Assembly: GCA_947074195.1 (NCBI GenBank)
Contig: CAMTOS010000018.1
Span: forward strand, 1 to 40,989
Length of the DNA: 40,989 nucleotides
Direction: 5' to 3'
Source: an uncultured Bacteroides sp.
GTDB taxonomy: Bacteria > Bacteroidota > Bacteroidia > Bacteroidales > Bacteroidaceae
The notes below the pieces were generated by a model. It was not told the DNA's origin and did not search any database. It saw only the letters and a program-made list of their open reading frames with translations. Below, piece by piece: positions 24,542-32,314 of the stretch. Made by a program: the position numbers and the translations under genes. Within the stretch, counting starts at the first letter, position 1, and each line of letters begins with the position of its first letter.

Positions 24542-24988
24542 TTAAAGCTGAGTGTTCTGAAAAATCTTTCGCATCACATCCTGACTTATTTTAAGATCAT
24601 CAAGGTCGATGCCCGTTAGAGCCTGCTTCAGGGTTTCATTGGCTATATGGCGTGCCTGTTCTTCCAGGTCGCGACCCGTGCGGGTCAGATGAACCTGATT
24701 GGTACGGCGGTCGTTCTTGTCAGATATACGTACAACCAGATGCTGACGCTCCATATTGTCAATAAGGCGTGTCATACTTGGTTTATCCTTAAAGGTTGCA
24801 TTGCAAAGTTCTTGCTGCGTTACACCATCTTTTTCCCACAGGAAAATAAGTACAGTCCATTGCTCGGGACTAATCTCCAAACCGCCCTGACGGAAGTTAC
24901 GATGGAGTTTACGATTAATGGCTGCCGACACTTTACCATTAAGAATGGCAAAGATTAGTCTGATATCAAAGTTAAATTGTTCGATCAT
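24542..24988 (-). CDS. MarR-family transcriptional regulator
   Basis: The 148-residue protein has the MarR winged helix-turn-helix: LEISPEQWTVLIFLWEKDG near residue 37, then VTQQELCNATFKDKPSMTRLIDNMERQHLVVRI, with the wing at SDKNDRRTNQVHLTRTGRDLE. Flanking helices form the dimer interface. MarR proteins usually repress a nearby gene and themselves and respond to small ligands or oxidation; Cys62 in LCNA could be a redox switch, but this is a guess. It is divergent from the ribosomal operon, which is not a usual MarR target, so its targets are likely elsewhere or only itself. Confidence 0.93.
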   Translation of the reverse strand: MIEQFNFDIRLIFAILNGKVSAAINRKLHRNFRQGGLEISPEQWTVLIFLWEKDGVTQQELCNATFKDKPSMTRLIDNMERQHLVVRISDKNDRRTNQVHLTRTGRDLEEQARHIANETLKQALTGIDLDDLKISQDVMRKIFQNTQL

Positions 24989-24995
24989 GAAATTA

Positions 24996-25007
24996 TTGTT
25001 TCAACAA
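24996..25007. promoter_or_regulatory. Possible MarR operator
   Basis: TTGTT and AACAA form a perfect inverted repeat around two bases, between the MarR -7 motif and its start codon, where a bound dimer would block transcription. Confidence 0.4.
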
Positions 25008-25012
25008 CTTTG

Positions 25013-25020
25013 CAAAGATA
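25013..25020 (-). promoter_or_regulatory. -7 promoter motif for the MarR gene
   Basis: TATCTTTG on the minus strand, 24 bases before the MarR start. Confidence 0.6.
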
Positions 25021-25070
25021 ATTCACTTCTTTAATATAACCATCTGTGAGGTATAAAAAAAGATTAAATA

Positions 25071-25101
25071 TTTGTGGTTCAAAATAAAATGGCTAACTTT
25101 G
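25071..25101 (+). promoter_or_regulatory. Promoter of the rpsF-rpsR-rplI operon
   Basis: TTTG (25071-25074), a 19-base spacer, then TAACTTTG (25094-25101) is a textbook Bacteroidota promoter. It implies a start near 25107 and excludes a GTG at 25074 as the rpsF start. Confidence 0.8.
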
Positions 25102-25145
25102 CAGCCGATTTAAACAAATTATTATTATTAATTAATCAAACGAGT

Positions 25146-25490
25146 ATGAATCAATACGAAACCGTTTTCATTTTAACTCCCGTTTTGTCTGATGTTCAGA
25201 TGAAGGAAGCGGTAGAAAAATTTAAAGGTATTCTTGTAAATGAGGGTGCTGAAATTATCAATGAGGAAAACTGGGGATTGAAGAAATTGGCTTATCCAAT
25301 TCAGAAAAAATCTACAGGTTTCTATCAGTTGGTTGAGTTCAAAGCTGATCCTAAAGTGATCGACAAGTTGGAACTTAATTTCCGTCGTGATGAGCGTATT
25401 ATCCGTTTCTTGACTTTCAAGATGGACAAATATGCTGCAGAATATGCTGCGAAAAGAAGAAGTGTTAAATCAAACAAAAAGGAGGATTAA
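25146..25490 (+). CDS. rpsF: 30S ribosomal protein bS6
   Basis: The 114-residue product starts [18 protein letters not shown] and shows the bS6 ferredoxin-like fold with [25 protein letters not shown] and [20 protein letters not shown] place the start at 25146 because upstream in-frame codons overlap the promoter. bS6 binds bS18 on the platform of the small subunit. The gene is first in an operon with rpsR (2-base gap) and rplI, the usual order without priB or ssb between. Its own start has no Shine-Dalgarno site, but its last codons carry the one for rpsR. Confidence 0.97.
   Translation: MNQYETVFILTPVLSDVQMKEAVEKFKGILVNEGAEIINEENWGLKKLAYPIQKKSTGFYQLVEFKADPKVIDKLELNFRRDERIIRFLTFKMDKYAAEYAAKRRSVKSNKKED
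25479..25486 (+). promoter_or_regulatory. Strong Shine-Dalgarno site of rpsR
   Basis: AAGGAGGA overlaps the end of rpsF and ends 6 bases before the rpsR ATG (25493). Such a strong site is unusual in this window. Confidence 0.9.
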
Positions 25491-25492
25491 TC

Positions 25493-25765
25493 ATGGCACA
25501 ACAAAATCAATCGGAAATTAGATATTTAACTCCCCCATCAGTAGATGTAAAAAAGAAAAAATACTGTCGTTTCAAAAAGAGCGGTATCCGTTACATCGAT
25601 TACAAAGATCCTGAATTCTTGAAGAAATTCTTGAATGAGCAAGGTAAAATCCTTCCTCGTCGCATTACAGGTACTTCATTGAAGTTCCAACGTCGTATTG
25701 CGCAAGCTGTGAAAAGAGCACGCCACTTGGCATTGCTTCCCTATGTAACTGACATGATGAAATAA
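25493..25765 (+). CDS. rpsR: 30S ribosomal protein bS18
   Basis: The 90-residue product has the bS18 core: [49 protein letters not shown] split over residues 18-65, then [19 protein letters not shown]. The CRF cysteine is the family's single N-terminal Cys. bS18 lies on the platform with bS6 and, in Bacteroidota, helps hide the anti-Shine-Dalgarno sequence. Its gene here has a strong Shine-Dalgarno site, which would let its translation rise when that sequence becomes exposed. Confidence 0.97.
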   Translation: MAQQNQSEIRYLTPPSVDVKKKKYCRFKKSGIRYIDYKDPEFLKKFLNEQGKILPRRITGTSLKFQRRIAQAVKRARHLALLPYVTDMMK

Positions 25766-25766
25766 G

Positions 25767-25773
25767 AAGGAGG
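25767..25773 (+). promoter_or_regulatory. Strong Shine-Dalgarno site of rplI
   Basis: AAGGAGG ends 6 bases before the rplI ATG (25780), just after the rpsR stop. Confidence 0.88.
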
Positions 25774-25779
25774 AAAAGT

Positions 25780-26223
25780 ATGGAAATTATTTTGAAAGAA
25801 GATGTAACAAACTTGGGTTATAAGAACGATATCGTAACAGTTAAGTCTGGTTATGGTCGTAACTACTTGATCCCAACAGGAAAAGCTGTAATCGCTTCTC
25901 CTTCTGCTAAAAAAATGTTGGCTGAAGATTTGAAACAACGCGCCCACAAACTTGAGAAAATCAAGAAAGATGCCGAAGCATTGGCAGCTAAGTTGGAAGG
26001 TGTTTCTTTGACTATCCCTACAAAAGTAAGCTCTACAGGTACTATCTTTGGTTCTGTAGGTAACATCCAGATCGCAGACGAATTGTCTAAACTTGGCTTC
26101 GATATCGACCGTAAGTTGATCGTTGTTAAAGATGCGGTTAAAGAAGTTGGTAGCTACAAAGCAATTATCAAACTTCACAAAGAAGTTTCAGTAGAAATTC
26201 CTTTCGAAGTTGTAGCTGAATAA
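25780..26223 (+). CDS. rplI: 50S ribosomal protein bL9
   Basis: The 147-residue product starts [36 protein letters not shown] split as the N-terminal domain 1-45, has the long connecting helix (about 47-77, [28 protein letters not shown]) and a C-terminal domain with [16 protein letters not shown]. bL9 binds 23S rRNA at the L1 stalk base and helps keep the reading frame. It closes the operon 14 bases after rpsR and is followed by a strong terminator. Confidence 0.97.
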   Translation: MEIILKEDVTNLGYKNDIVTVKSGYGRNYLIPTGKAVIASPSAKKMLAEDLKQRAHKLEKIKKDAEALAAKLEGVSLTIPTKVSSTGTIFGSVGNIQIADELSKLGFDIDRKLIVVKDAVKEVGSYKAIIKLHKEVSVEIPFEVVAE

Positions 26224-26247
26224 TTGTTTATACAGCATAAAAAAATG

Positions 26248-26279
26248 CCCTGAGTATCATTGATATTCAGGGTTTTTTT
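26248..26279 (+). terminator. Terminator of the ribosomal operon
   Basis: An 11-bp stem (26248-26258 with 26262-26272, one G-T pair) is followed by seven Ts. Confidence 0.9.
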
Positions 26280-26312
26280 ATGTTTATCTCTCTTGATTAC
26301 TGGAAATGGTAT

Positions 26313-26349
26313 AAAAAAAAGCCCGCACTACCGAAGTAATGCAGGCTTT
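26313..26349 (-). terminator. Terminator of the small lipoprotein gene
   Basis: On the minus strand a 6-bp outer stem (AAAGCC/GGCTTT) and inner GC and ACT/AGT pairs, with a mismatch and a bulge, are followed by eight Ts. Confidence 0.7.
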
Positions 26350-26368
26350 ATAACTTTTAATTGTTTTC

Positions 26369-26602
26369 TTATTCTACTGGAGTAACAGAAATACCAACAA
26401 CTGTATCAGTAACTAATGAGTCACCTACAACACCTTCTGCTGTACCTTCAACTACATTTACGATAGCTGCTTCTGGTTCAGCCTGGCCTTCTTCAGCTGC
26501 GATTTCCTGTTGTTCTGCTTCAATACGAGCTTGTCTTCTAGCACAAGAAGTTACTAAGCTTGCAGTAGCGATAATTGCGAATGCTAAAACTAATTTTTTC
26601 AT
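26369..26602 (-). CDS. Small acidic lipoprotein
   Basis: The 77-residue product has a lipobox ending LVTSC (Cys20), then ARRQARIEAEQQEIAAEEG, a charged helix, and a Val- and Thr-rich tail (NVVEGTAEGVVGDSLVTDTVV). It has no recognised domain; the charged helix after the lipid anchor is reminiscent of small peptidoglycan- or envelope-associated lipoproteins, but no cell-wall binding residue pattern is clear. It has its own promoter and terminator and is not part of an operon. Confidence 0.75.
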   Translation of the reverse strand: MKKLVLAFAIIATASLVTSCARRQARIEAEQQEIAAEEGQAEPEAAIVNVVEGTAEGVVGDSLVTDTVVGISVTPVE

Positions 26603-26652
26603 TTCATTTGCTTTTTAATCTGTAATACAATCAATTGCTTATTAAAACATTG

Positions 26653-26660
26653 CAAATATA
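26653..26660 (-). promoter_or_regulatory. -7 promoter motif for the small lipoprotein
   Basis: TATATTTG on the minus strand, 50 bases before the start at 26602. Confidence 0.55.
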
Positions 26661-26756
26661 TGCACTTTTCAGATAGGTTGTTCCAAAAAAGCAAACTTTT
26701 TTTATGAATTATTTTAGCCTTTTCTGTTCCATATGTCACAGAAAGTGTTATAAAAC

Positions 26757-28433
26757 TTACTGTTCTTCGGCAATACTATCGTACAAGTAACGTTTTATGC
26801 TACGTTTTGGAGTTTTCTCGAACTCGGTAGGGTAGAGCTGAATCTGACTAACACGTTCGTATCCTGCCACCATACTATTCAGGTTTTTCAGGTTTTCGTC
26901 CATGATGGTTTTCAGGTTTTCAGGATTATTGATGCCCAGTGAATCGAGTGCTTCGTAATCGGCATAGACCAGTGCAACAAGTTTTTTATTACGCTCAATT
27001 ACCAGACTTTCCAGAATGAAAGGTAGATTGTTAAGTTTGGTTTCAATCTCTTCAGGGAAAATATTCTGTCCGCTCGAACTAAGAATCATTGTTTTACTTC
27101 TACCGCGGATAAAGATATTGCCATTCACATCGATGGTGCCAAGGTCGCCGGTACGCAGCCATCCGTCTTCTGTGAAAACTTCGTCTGTAGCTTCTTGATT
27201 TTTATAATAACCTACCATCACATTTTCGCCGCGAACCTGAATTTCTCCAAGTGTGTTCTCGGGGTTTTCTTTCTGAACTCGTGCTTCCATAATATCTAGG
27301 ATTTTACCAGATGATGAAAGAACGAACTCGTCCCATGGTGCATAACTGATAAGCGGCCCGCATTCTGTCATACCATATCCGATTGTGAAAGGGAATTTTA
27401 TCTTATAGAAAAATTGCTCTACTTCGGGATTCATGGCTGCTCCACCGATAATAATCTCTTTAAAACGACCACCCAGAGCATCAATCAGTTTTTTACGGAT
27501 TTGTCCGTAAATCTGATTGTCGAGTACAGGAATATTCAGTGCCCATTTCATACCACGTTTATTGATTAGTGGCTGTATGGTGTTTTTGTAAATTTTCTCG
27601 ATAACCAAAGGTACAGTAATGATAAGACTTGGTTTTACCTCCTCGAATGCTTTCAGAAGAATTTTGGGTGAAGGTATTTTGCCAAGCAATGTTACGTGCG
27701 TACCTACTGCCGTAGCTGTAAGAAAGTCGAATGCACAACCATACGCATGGGCAAGCGGAAGGAATGAAAGTACACGATCTCCTTTCTTAAGGAGTTCGGT
27801 ACGAATACCAAATGTTACATTTCCGGCAAGATTATTTCCGGTAAGCATCACTCCTTTACTAAAACCCGTAGTTCCGGAAGTATAGTTAAGAAGCATCACT
27901 TTATCATTTGAAAGCGTAGTATACTGAACATCATCACGGTTAAAACCATTGGGATAATTCTCGTACATCGCATCTTCTATCTGTTTCTGGAATCGCTGAA
28001 TGGTTTCTCCGTCACGCTGGTGCAGACAACGTAAATCTGTCAGAGAGAATACACCACGCAGGTTCTGCATCTTTTCTTCTTCAAGAGTATCCCAGATGGC
28101 ATCACTTGTAAAAAGGAAAGTAGATTCGGAATGATTCACAATATGGTGAACATCATTTGGATTAAAGTCTTGCAGAATTGGCACAACAATAGCGCCATAG
28201 GTGATCGTTGCCATATAGGCGATACACCATTTTGTGTTGTTTTTGCCAATAATGGCTATTTTTTCTCCGCGGCGGAGACTGCAGTGTTTAAATAAAAGAT
28301 GCAGTCGGGCTATCTCTTCGGCAACTTGTCCGTAAGTGTAAGTTATATCTTCTCCATAATCGGTATAACAAGGTAAATCCCAGTTTTCGCGGAAACTATT
28401 CTCGTATAGTTTGATAAAATTTTCTTTAATCAT
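26757..28433 (-). CDS. Long-chain acyl-CoA synthetase (AMP-binding family)
   Basis: The 558-residue enzyme activates a carboxylic acid with ATP and joins it to CoA. Motifs in order: the phosphate-binding loop YTSGTTGFSKGVMLTG (about residue 180), IIGGAAMNPEVEQFFY, the adenylate motif IGYGMTECGPLISY, the hinge region WLRTGDLG and the C-terminal lysine region KTPKRSIKRYLYD. The N-terminal helix-rich part and HIVNHSESTFLF suit long-chain fatty acid CoA ligases (FadD-like). The chain length cannot be read. It is monocistronic with its own promoter, divergent from mtaB. It may serve lipid recycling or fatty acid uptake. Confidence 0.9.
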   Translation of the reverse strand: MIKENFIKLYENSFRENWDLPCYTDYGEDITYTYGQVAEEIARLHLLFKHCSLRRGEKIAIIGKNNTKWCIAYMATITYGAIVVPILQDFNPNDVHHIVNHSESTFLFTSDAIWDTLEEEKMQNLRGVFSLTDLRCLHQRDGETIQRFQKQIEDAMYENYPNGFNRDDVQYTTLSNDKVMLLNYTSGTTGFSKGVMLTGNNLAGNVTFGIRTELLKKGDRVLSFLPLAHAYGCAFDFLTATAVGTHVTLLGKIPSPKILLKAFEEVKPSLIITVPLVIEKIYKNTIQPLINKRGMKWALNIPVLDNQIYGQIRKKLIDALGGRFKEIIIGGAAMNPEVEQFFYKIKFPFTIGYGMTECGPLISYAPWDEFVLSSSGKILDIMEARVQKENPENTLGEIQVRGENVMVGYYKNQEATDEVFTEDGWLRTGDLGTIDVNGNIFIRGRSKTMILSSSGQNIFPEEIETKLNNLPFILESLVIERNKKLVALVYADYEALDSLGINNPENLKTIMDENLKNLNSMVAGYERVSQIQLYPTEFEKTPKRSIKRYLYDSIAEEQ

Positions 28434-28456
28434 TGCACGTTTTATTGTAATCTGTG

Positions 28457-28464
28457 CAAAAATA
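28457..28464 (-). promoter_or_regulatory. -7 promoter motif for the acyl-CoA synthetase
   Basis: TATTTTTG on the minus strand, 23 bases before the start at 28433. Confidence 0.5.
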
Positions 28465-28601
28465 ATAATTAACCTTCATAACTTAAACATTTTATCATAT
28501 ATTTATGATCGTTTTTCTTTATTATATGTCATTTTGATGTGCCTTTTTGCACGAGAACCTTATTAAAATATAATAGAGTTCGGGAATGAAGAGATAATAT
28601 G

Positions 28602-28609
28602 TAACTTTG
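28602..28609 (+). promoter_or_regulatory. -7 promoter motif for mtaB
   Basis: TAACTTTG, the same -7 as the rpsF operon, 27 bases before the start at 28637. Confidence 0.6.
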
Positions 28610-28636
28610 TGGTGTTTAAGAGAATAAATAAGGATC

Positions 28637-29956
28637 ATGATTGATACTACAGTATTTCAGGATAAGACAGCCGTTTACTATACATTGGGCTGCAAATTGA
28701 ATTTTTCAGAAACGTCGACCATTGGTAAAACTCTGCGCGAAGCAGGTGTTCGTACTGCCCGCAAAGGTGAAAAGGCCGATATCTGTGTGGTAAATACCTG
28801 TTCGGTGACAGAGATGGCCGATAAGAAATGCCGCCAGGCTATTCATAAATTAGTAAAACAACATCCCGGTGCCTTTGTGGTTGTAACTGGTTGTTATGCT
28901 CAGCTGAAACCCGATGCAGTTGCAAAAATCGATGGTGTTGATATCGTATTGGGTGCAGAACAAAAAAAGGATCTGCTGCAATATTTAGGTGATTTACAGA
29001 AACATGAATGTGGCGAGGCTCATACTACTGCCACTAAAGATATACGTTCATTTGTGCCATCGTGTTCGCGTGGCGATCGTACACGCTATTTCCTGAAAGT
29101 TCAGGATGGCTGTGATTATTACTGCTCTTATTGTACTATACCTTTTGCGCGTGGTCGCAGCCGTAATGGAACGATTGCTTCTATGGTTGATCAAGCTCGC
29201 CAGGCTGCTGCCGAGGGTGGAAAGGAAATTGTTTTGACAGGTGTTAATATAGGTGATTTTGGTAAATCGACTGGCGAAACTTTCTTCGATCTTGTAAAAG
29301 CACTCGATGAGGTTGAGGGTATTGAACGTTACCGAATTTCTTCTATTGAGCCTAATTTGCTTACAGATGAGATTATTGAATTCGTATCTACCTCAAAACG
29401 TTTTATGCCTCATTTCCATATTCCGTTGCAGTCGGGTAGTGATGATGTGCTGAAACTGATGAAACGAAAATATGATACTGCACTCTTTGCATCAAAAATT
29501 GCTAAGATTAAAGAGGTGATGCCTGATGCATTTATTGGTGTAGATGTAATTGTCGGTACTCGCGGTGAAACAGATGAATTCTTTGAAAATGCTTACTCAT
29601 TTATTGCCGGACTGGATGTTACGCAATTGCATGTGTTTAGCTATTCAGAACGTCCGGGTACACAGGCTTTGAAGATTGAACATTCGGTTACACCGGAAGA
29701 AAAACATAAACGAAGTCAGCGTTTACTCGCTTTATCTGATGAAAAAACAGTGGCATTCTATGAGCGACATATCGGTCAGAATATTTTGGCATTGATGGAA
29801 AAGGCCAAAGCCGGAGTGCCTATGCATGGTTTTACCGATAATTATATACGTGTAGAAATTGAAAGTGATGATTCACTTGATAATCAGTTAGTATCTTTAA
29901 AACTTATCGGTTTTAATGAAGATAAAACTGCATTAATTGCTGAGCGTTTAGACTAA
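28637..29956 (+). CDS. mtaB: tRNA t6A methylthiotransferase
   Basis: MtaB adds a methylthio group to t6A at position 37 of tRNAs that read ANN codons. The 439-residue protein has the N-terminal UPF0004 domain with cluster cysteines in TLGCKLNFSET, VVNTCSVTEMADKKCRQ and VTGCYAQL, the radical SAM core motif CDYYCSYCTIPFARGRSR near residue 157, and a C-terminal TRAM domain with KAGVPMHGFTDNYIRVEI. The TLGCKLNFSET form of the first motif is what separates MtaB from MiaB and RimO. It stands alone after its own promoter and is followed by palindromic repeats. Confidence 0.95.
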   Translation: MIDTTVFQDKTAVYYTLGCKLNFSETSTIGKTLREAGVRTARKGEKADICVVNTCSVTEMADKKCRQAIHKLVKQHPGAFVVVTGCYAQLKPDAVAKIDGVDIVLGAEQKKDLLQYLGDLQKHECGEAHTTATKDIRSFVPSCSRGDRTRYFLKVQDGCDYYCSYCTIPFARGRSRNGTIASMVDQARQAAAEGGKEIVLTGVNIGDFGKSTGETFFDLVKALDEVEGIERYRISSIEPNLLTDEIIEFVSTSKRFMPHFHIPLQSGSDDVLKLMKRKYDTALFASKIAKIKEVMPDAFIGVDVIVGTRGETDEFFENAYSFIAGLDVTQLHVFSYSERPGTQALKIEHSVTPEEKHKRSQRLLALSDEKTVAFYERHIGQNILALMEKAKAGVPMHGFTDNYIRVEIESDDSLDNQLVSLKLIGFNEDKTALIAERLD

Positions 29957-29996
29957 ATTTGTTTTCTGATTTGTTGTTTAATATAAACTTGAATGA

Positions 29997-30024
29997 ATCA
30001 GACGCATCATGCTGCTTCTCTATA
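29997..30024 (-). repeat. Degenerate inverted copy of a palindromic repeat
   Basis: Read on the minus strand this begins TATAGAGAAGC and ends GCGTCTGAT, close to the ends of the copies at 30041 and 30164 (TGTAGAGA ... TCTGAT), but the inner arms no longer pair well. Confidence 0.55.
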
Positions 30025-30040
30025 AATTACAGTACATCTA

Positions 30041-30068
30041 TGTAGAGACGCTGCGTGCAGCGTCTGAT
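30041..30068 (+). repeat. Palindromic intergenic repeat, copy A
   Basis: TGTAGAG leads into a 9-bp inverted repeat (30046-30054 with 30057-30065, AGACGCTGC) and ends CTGAT. It shares 24 of 28 positions with copy B. Confidence 0.9.
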
Positions 30069-30163
30069 AACACATATCAGATTAAACCAGTGAAAATCTA
30101 ATGTTGAGATATTATATGTAACATCCAAAAACATCTTTCAGGTAAAATCAATAATAATCTAAA

Positions 30164-30191
30164 TGTAGAGATGCTGTGTGCAGCATCTGAT
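30164..30191 (+). repeat. Palindromic intergenic repeat, copy B
   Basis: The arms (30169-30177 with 30180-30188, AGATGCTGT) differ from copy A at positions that keep pairing: C:G became T:A and a second C:G became a T:G wobble. Confidence 0.9.
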
Positions 30192-30217
30192 TATCTAACA
30201 GAATAAAAAAGGTGGAA

Positions 30218-31249
30218 ATGATAAAAATTTCTGTAGTTATACTTAACTGGAATGGCTGTGAAATGTTGCGTACTTTTCTGCCTTCTGTTCTGAAATATAG
30301 TCTTGCAAACGATGTAGAAGTATGTGTAGCCGATAATGGTTCTACAGATAATTCTGTCGAAATGCTTCGCAAGGATTTTCCTGAAGTGCGATTGATATTA
30401 CTTGATAAGAACTGGGGTTTTGCCGATGGTTACAACAAAGCGCTTGAGCAGGTAGATGCTGAATATGTGGTGTTACTCAATTCCGATGTTGAGGTCACTG
30501 AAAACTGGCTTGCTCCTTTGGTGCATTATGCCGATTCACACCCTGAAGTGGCTGCATGCCAGCCAAAAATCAGAAGTTATCATCGTAAAACTTACTTTGA
30601 ACATGCCGGTGCTGCAGGTGGATATATTGATAAATACGGTTATCCTTTTTGTCGTGGACGTATATTTGATAGGGTAGAAGAAGATCATGGTCAATACGAT
30701 ACGGTTAAACCTATTTTCTGGGCAACGGGTGCGGCTTTGTTTATCCGTCTGGCCGATTATAGAGATGCTGGTGGATTGGATGGTAAATTCTTTGCTCACA
30801 TGGAAGAGATAGATTTATGCTGGCGATTGCGTGCAAGGGGCAAAGGTATTATGTATATTCCACAGAGTGTGGTTTATCATGTTGGCGGTGCAACATTGTC
30901 GAAAGAAAATCCTCGTAAGACTTATCTGAATTTCCGCAATAATCTACTGATGCTTTATAAGAATCTTCCCGCCAATGAAATAAAGGATATAATGCTCAAA
31001 AGAGCCTGGATGGACAGATTGGCTATGTTGCAGTTTTTGCTTAAAGGTGACATTGAAAACTTTAAAGCTGTGGCCTCTGCACGTAAAGATTATGCAAGAA
31101 TGAAAGTTGATTATGTTTCAGTCCGGAACGAAAATCTGGAAAAAACATCTGAAACCATTATACCCGAAAGAATAAATAATAGTATCTTGTGGCAGTTTTA
31201 TGCGAAAGGGCATAAGCTGTTTACACAATTGAATAACTTTAAAGATTGA
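30218..31249 (+). CDS. Family 2 glycosyltransferase
   Basis: I start at the ATG at 30218 (MIKISVVILNWNG), 343 residues; an upstream GTG at 30212 would add two. The GT2 fold is clear: SVVILNWNG, VADNGSTDNSVE near residue 46, VLLNSDVEV near 84 (DxD-type metal site), then the acceptor region FFAHMEEIDLCWRLRARG with the catalytic ED-like MEEID near 196, and FRNNLLMLYKNLP. It resembles rhamnosyl- or other sugar transferases of surface polysaccharide synthesis, working at the inner membrane. The sugar is unknown. It is followed 6 bases later by mgsA, an unlikely functional partner. Confidence 0.88.
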   Translation: MIKISVVILNWNGCEMLRTFLPSVLKYSLANDVEVCVADNGSTDNSVEMLRKDFPEVRLILLDKNWGFADGYNKALEQVDAEYVVLLNSDVEVTENWLAPLVHYADSHPEVAACQPKIRSYHRKTYFEHAGAAGGYIDKYGYPFCRGRIFDRVEEDHGQYDTVKPIFWATGAALFIRLADYRDAGGLDGKFFAHMEEIDLCWRLRARGKGIMYIPQSVVYHVGGATLSKENPRKTYLNFRNNLLMLYKNLPANEIKDIMLKRAWMDRLAMLQFLLKGDIENFKAVASARKDYARMKVDYVSVRNENLEKTSETIIPERINNSILWQFYAKGHKLFTQLNNFKD

Positions 31250-31255
31250 ATCAGG

Positions 31256-31789
31256 ATGGGCGAAAAATTAATTAAGCACATTGGATTAGTTGCGCATGAC
31301 GCAATGAAAAAAGATTTGATAGAATGGACTTTATGGAACTCGGAATTGTTAATCGGGCATAAATTCTATTGTACAGGTACTACCGGGACTTTGATTCTCG
31401 CGGCTTTAAAACAAAAACACCCGGATGTTGAATGGGATTTTACGATTCTGAAGTCGGGTCCTCTCGGTGGTGACCAGCAGATTGGTTCGCGTATTGTTGA
31501 AGGTGAGATTGATTATCTGTTTTTCTTTACCGACCCGATGACACTACAGCCGCATGATACGGATGTAAAGGCACTAACCAGACTTGCCGGTGTAGAAAAT
31601 ATTGTTTTCTGTTGCAACCGGTCTACGGCAGATCATATCATATCCAGTCCGCTGTTTCTGGATCAGAATTATGAACGCACTCATCCCGATTATTCGAATT
31701 ATGCGCAGCGATTTGCCAATAAATCGATTGTTGAAGAGGCTGCTGAATCTGTTAAACGTCGTCGAAGAAGAAAAAATACAGCTGAATAA
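31256..31789 (+). CDS. mgsA: Methylglyoxal synthase
   Basis: MgsA converts dihydroxyacetone phosphate to methylglyoxal, a glycolytic bypass that releases phosphate. The 177-residue protein has HIGLVAHDAMKKDLIEW at the N-terminus, the phosphate-binding CTGTTGTL near residue 39, SGPLGGDQQIGSRI near 67 with the catalytic Asp region, and FFFTDPMTLQPHDTDVKAL near 91. The C-terminus has a basic SVKRRRRRKN tail that makes it longer than the E. coli protein (152). It is in an apparent two-gene operon with the glycosyltransferase. Confidence 0.94.
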   Translation: MGEKLIKHIGLVAHDAMKKDLIEWTLWNSELLIGHKFYCTGTTGTLILAALKQKHPDVEWDFTILKSGPLGGDQQIGSRIVEGEIDYLFFFTDPMTLQPHDTDVKALTRLAGVENIVFCCNRSTADHIISSPLFLDQNYERTHPDYSNYAQRFANKSIVEEAAESVKRRRRRKNTAE

Positions 31790-31793
31790 GTAT

Positions 31794-31834
31794 AACTGCC
31801 TGCAAATATCAAAACTTGCAGGCAGTTCTTTTTT
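31794..31834 (+). terminator. Terminator of mgsA, overlapping the folB stop
   Basis: A perfect 12-bp stem (31794-31805 with 31816-31827) is followed by CTTTTTT. The convergent folB stop codon (31833-31835) lies in this T-tract. Confidence 0.9.
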
Positions 31835-32201
31835 AACGGCTACAAACCAGTTCAACAGCCGATGCATCTACATCAGCTCCCATTGGAGGATTTCTTTTGA
31901 TGAGTTTAATCTCAATTTCCTGAATGGCGCAGAAATCAGTAAACAAACGATTGCAGATGCGGTAGGCTACATGTTCAAGTAATTTTGATGAGATGTCCAT
32001 TTCATCCTTCACCGACTTATAAACCTCTGCATAATTTACAGTTTGTGCTACTTCATCAGTTTTTGCTGCAGATGAAAAATCTACTTTTAAACGCAAATTG
32101 ATGCGATACTCATTTCCTACAATATTTTCCTGAGGCATTACGCCATGATAGGCATATAATACCAATTGATCGAGTATTATATAGCTCTCTTTGATAATCA
32201 T
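31833..32201 (-). CDS. folB: Dihydroneopterin aldolase
   Basis: FolB splits dihydroneopterin to 6-hydroxymethyl-dihydropterin in folate synthesis. The 122-residue length is normal. Family marks are LDQLVLYAYHGVMPQENIVGNEYRINLRLKVD, the TVNYAEVYKSVK block with the conserved Tyr, LLEHVAYRIC and the IKLIKRNPPMGADVD end with the catalytic Lys. It stands alone on the minus strand, downstream of malQ in reverse but pointing the same way; no other folate gene is nearby. Confidence 0.95.
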   Translation of the reverse strand: MIIKESYIILDQLVLYAYHGVMPQENIVGNEYRINLRLKVDFSSAAKTDEVAQTVNYAEVYKSVKDEMDISSKLLEHVAYRICNRLFTDFCAIQEIEIKLIKRNPPMGADVDASAVELVCSR

Positions 32202-32250
32202 AATATTCTTTTTTGCAAAAATACAGCTTAAGGTGGTTATAGAACAATAA

Positions 32251-32287
32251 AACCATCATGAAATAGCAAAAACTATTCATGATGGTT
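32251..32287 (-). terminator. Hairpin after malQ
   Basis: A 12-bp perfect outer stem plus TAG/CTA, with one bulged A, pairs 32251-32266 with 32273-32287. On the minus strand it is followed by TTATTGTTC, so termination may be partial. An alternative 7-bp pairing (32239-32245 with 32285-32291) overlaps it. Confidence 0.65.
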
Positions 32288-32314
32288 CTATGAACTATAA
32301 ACTTAATTTTTAAT

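Noticed and set aside
25074..25145. Extended start for rpsF at a GTG
   Set aside because: The extension covers the -33 and -7 elements of the operon, and bS6 proteins begin at the MNQYET position.
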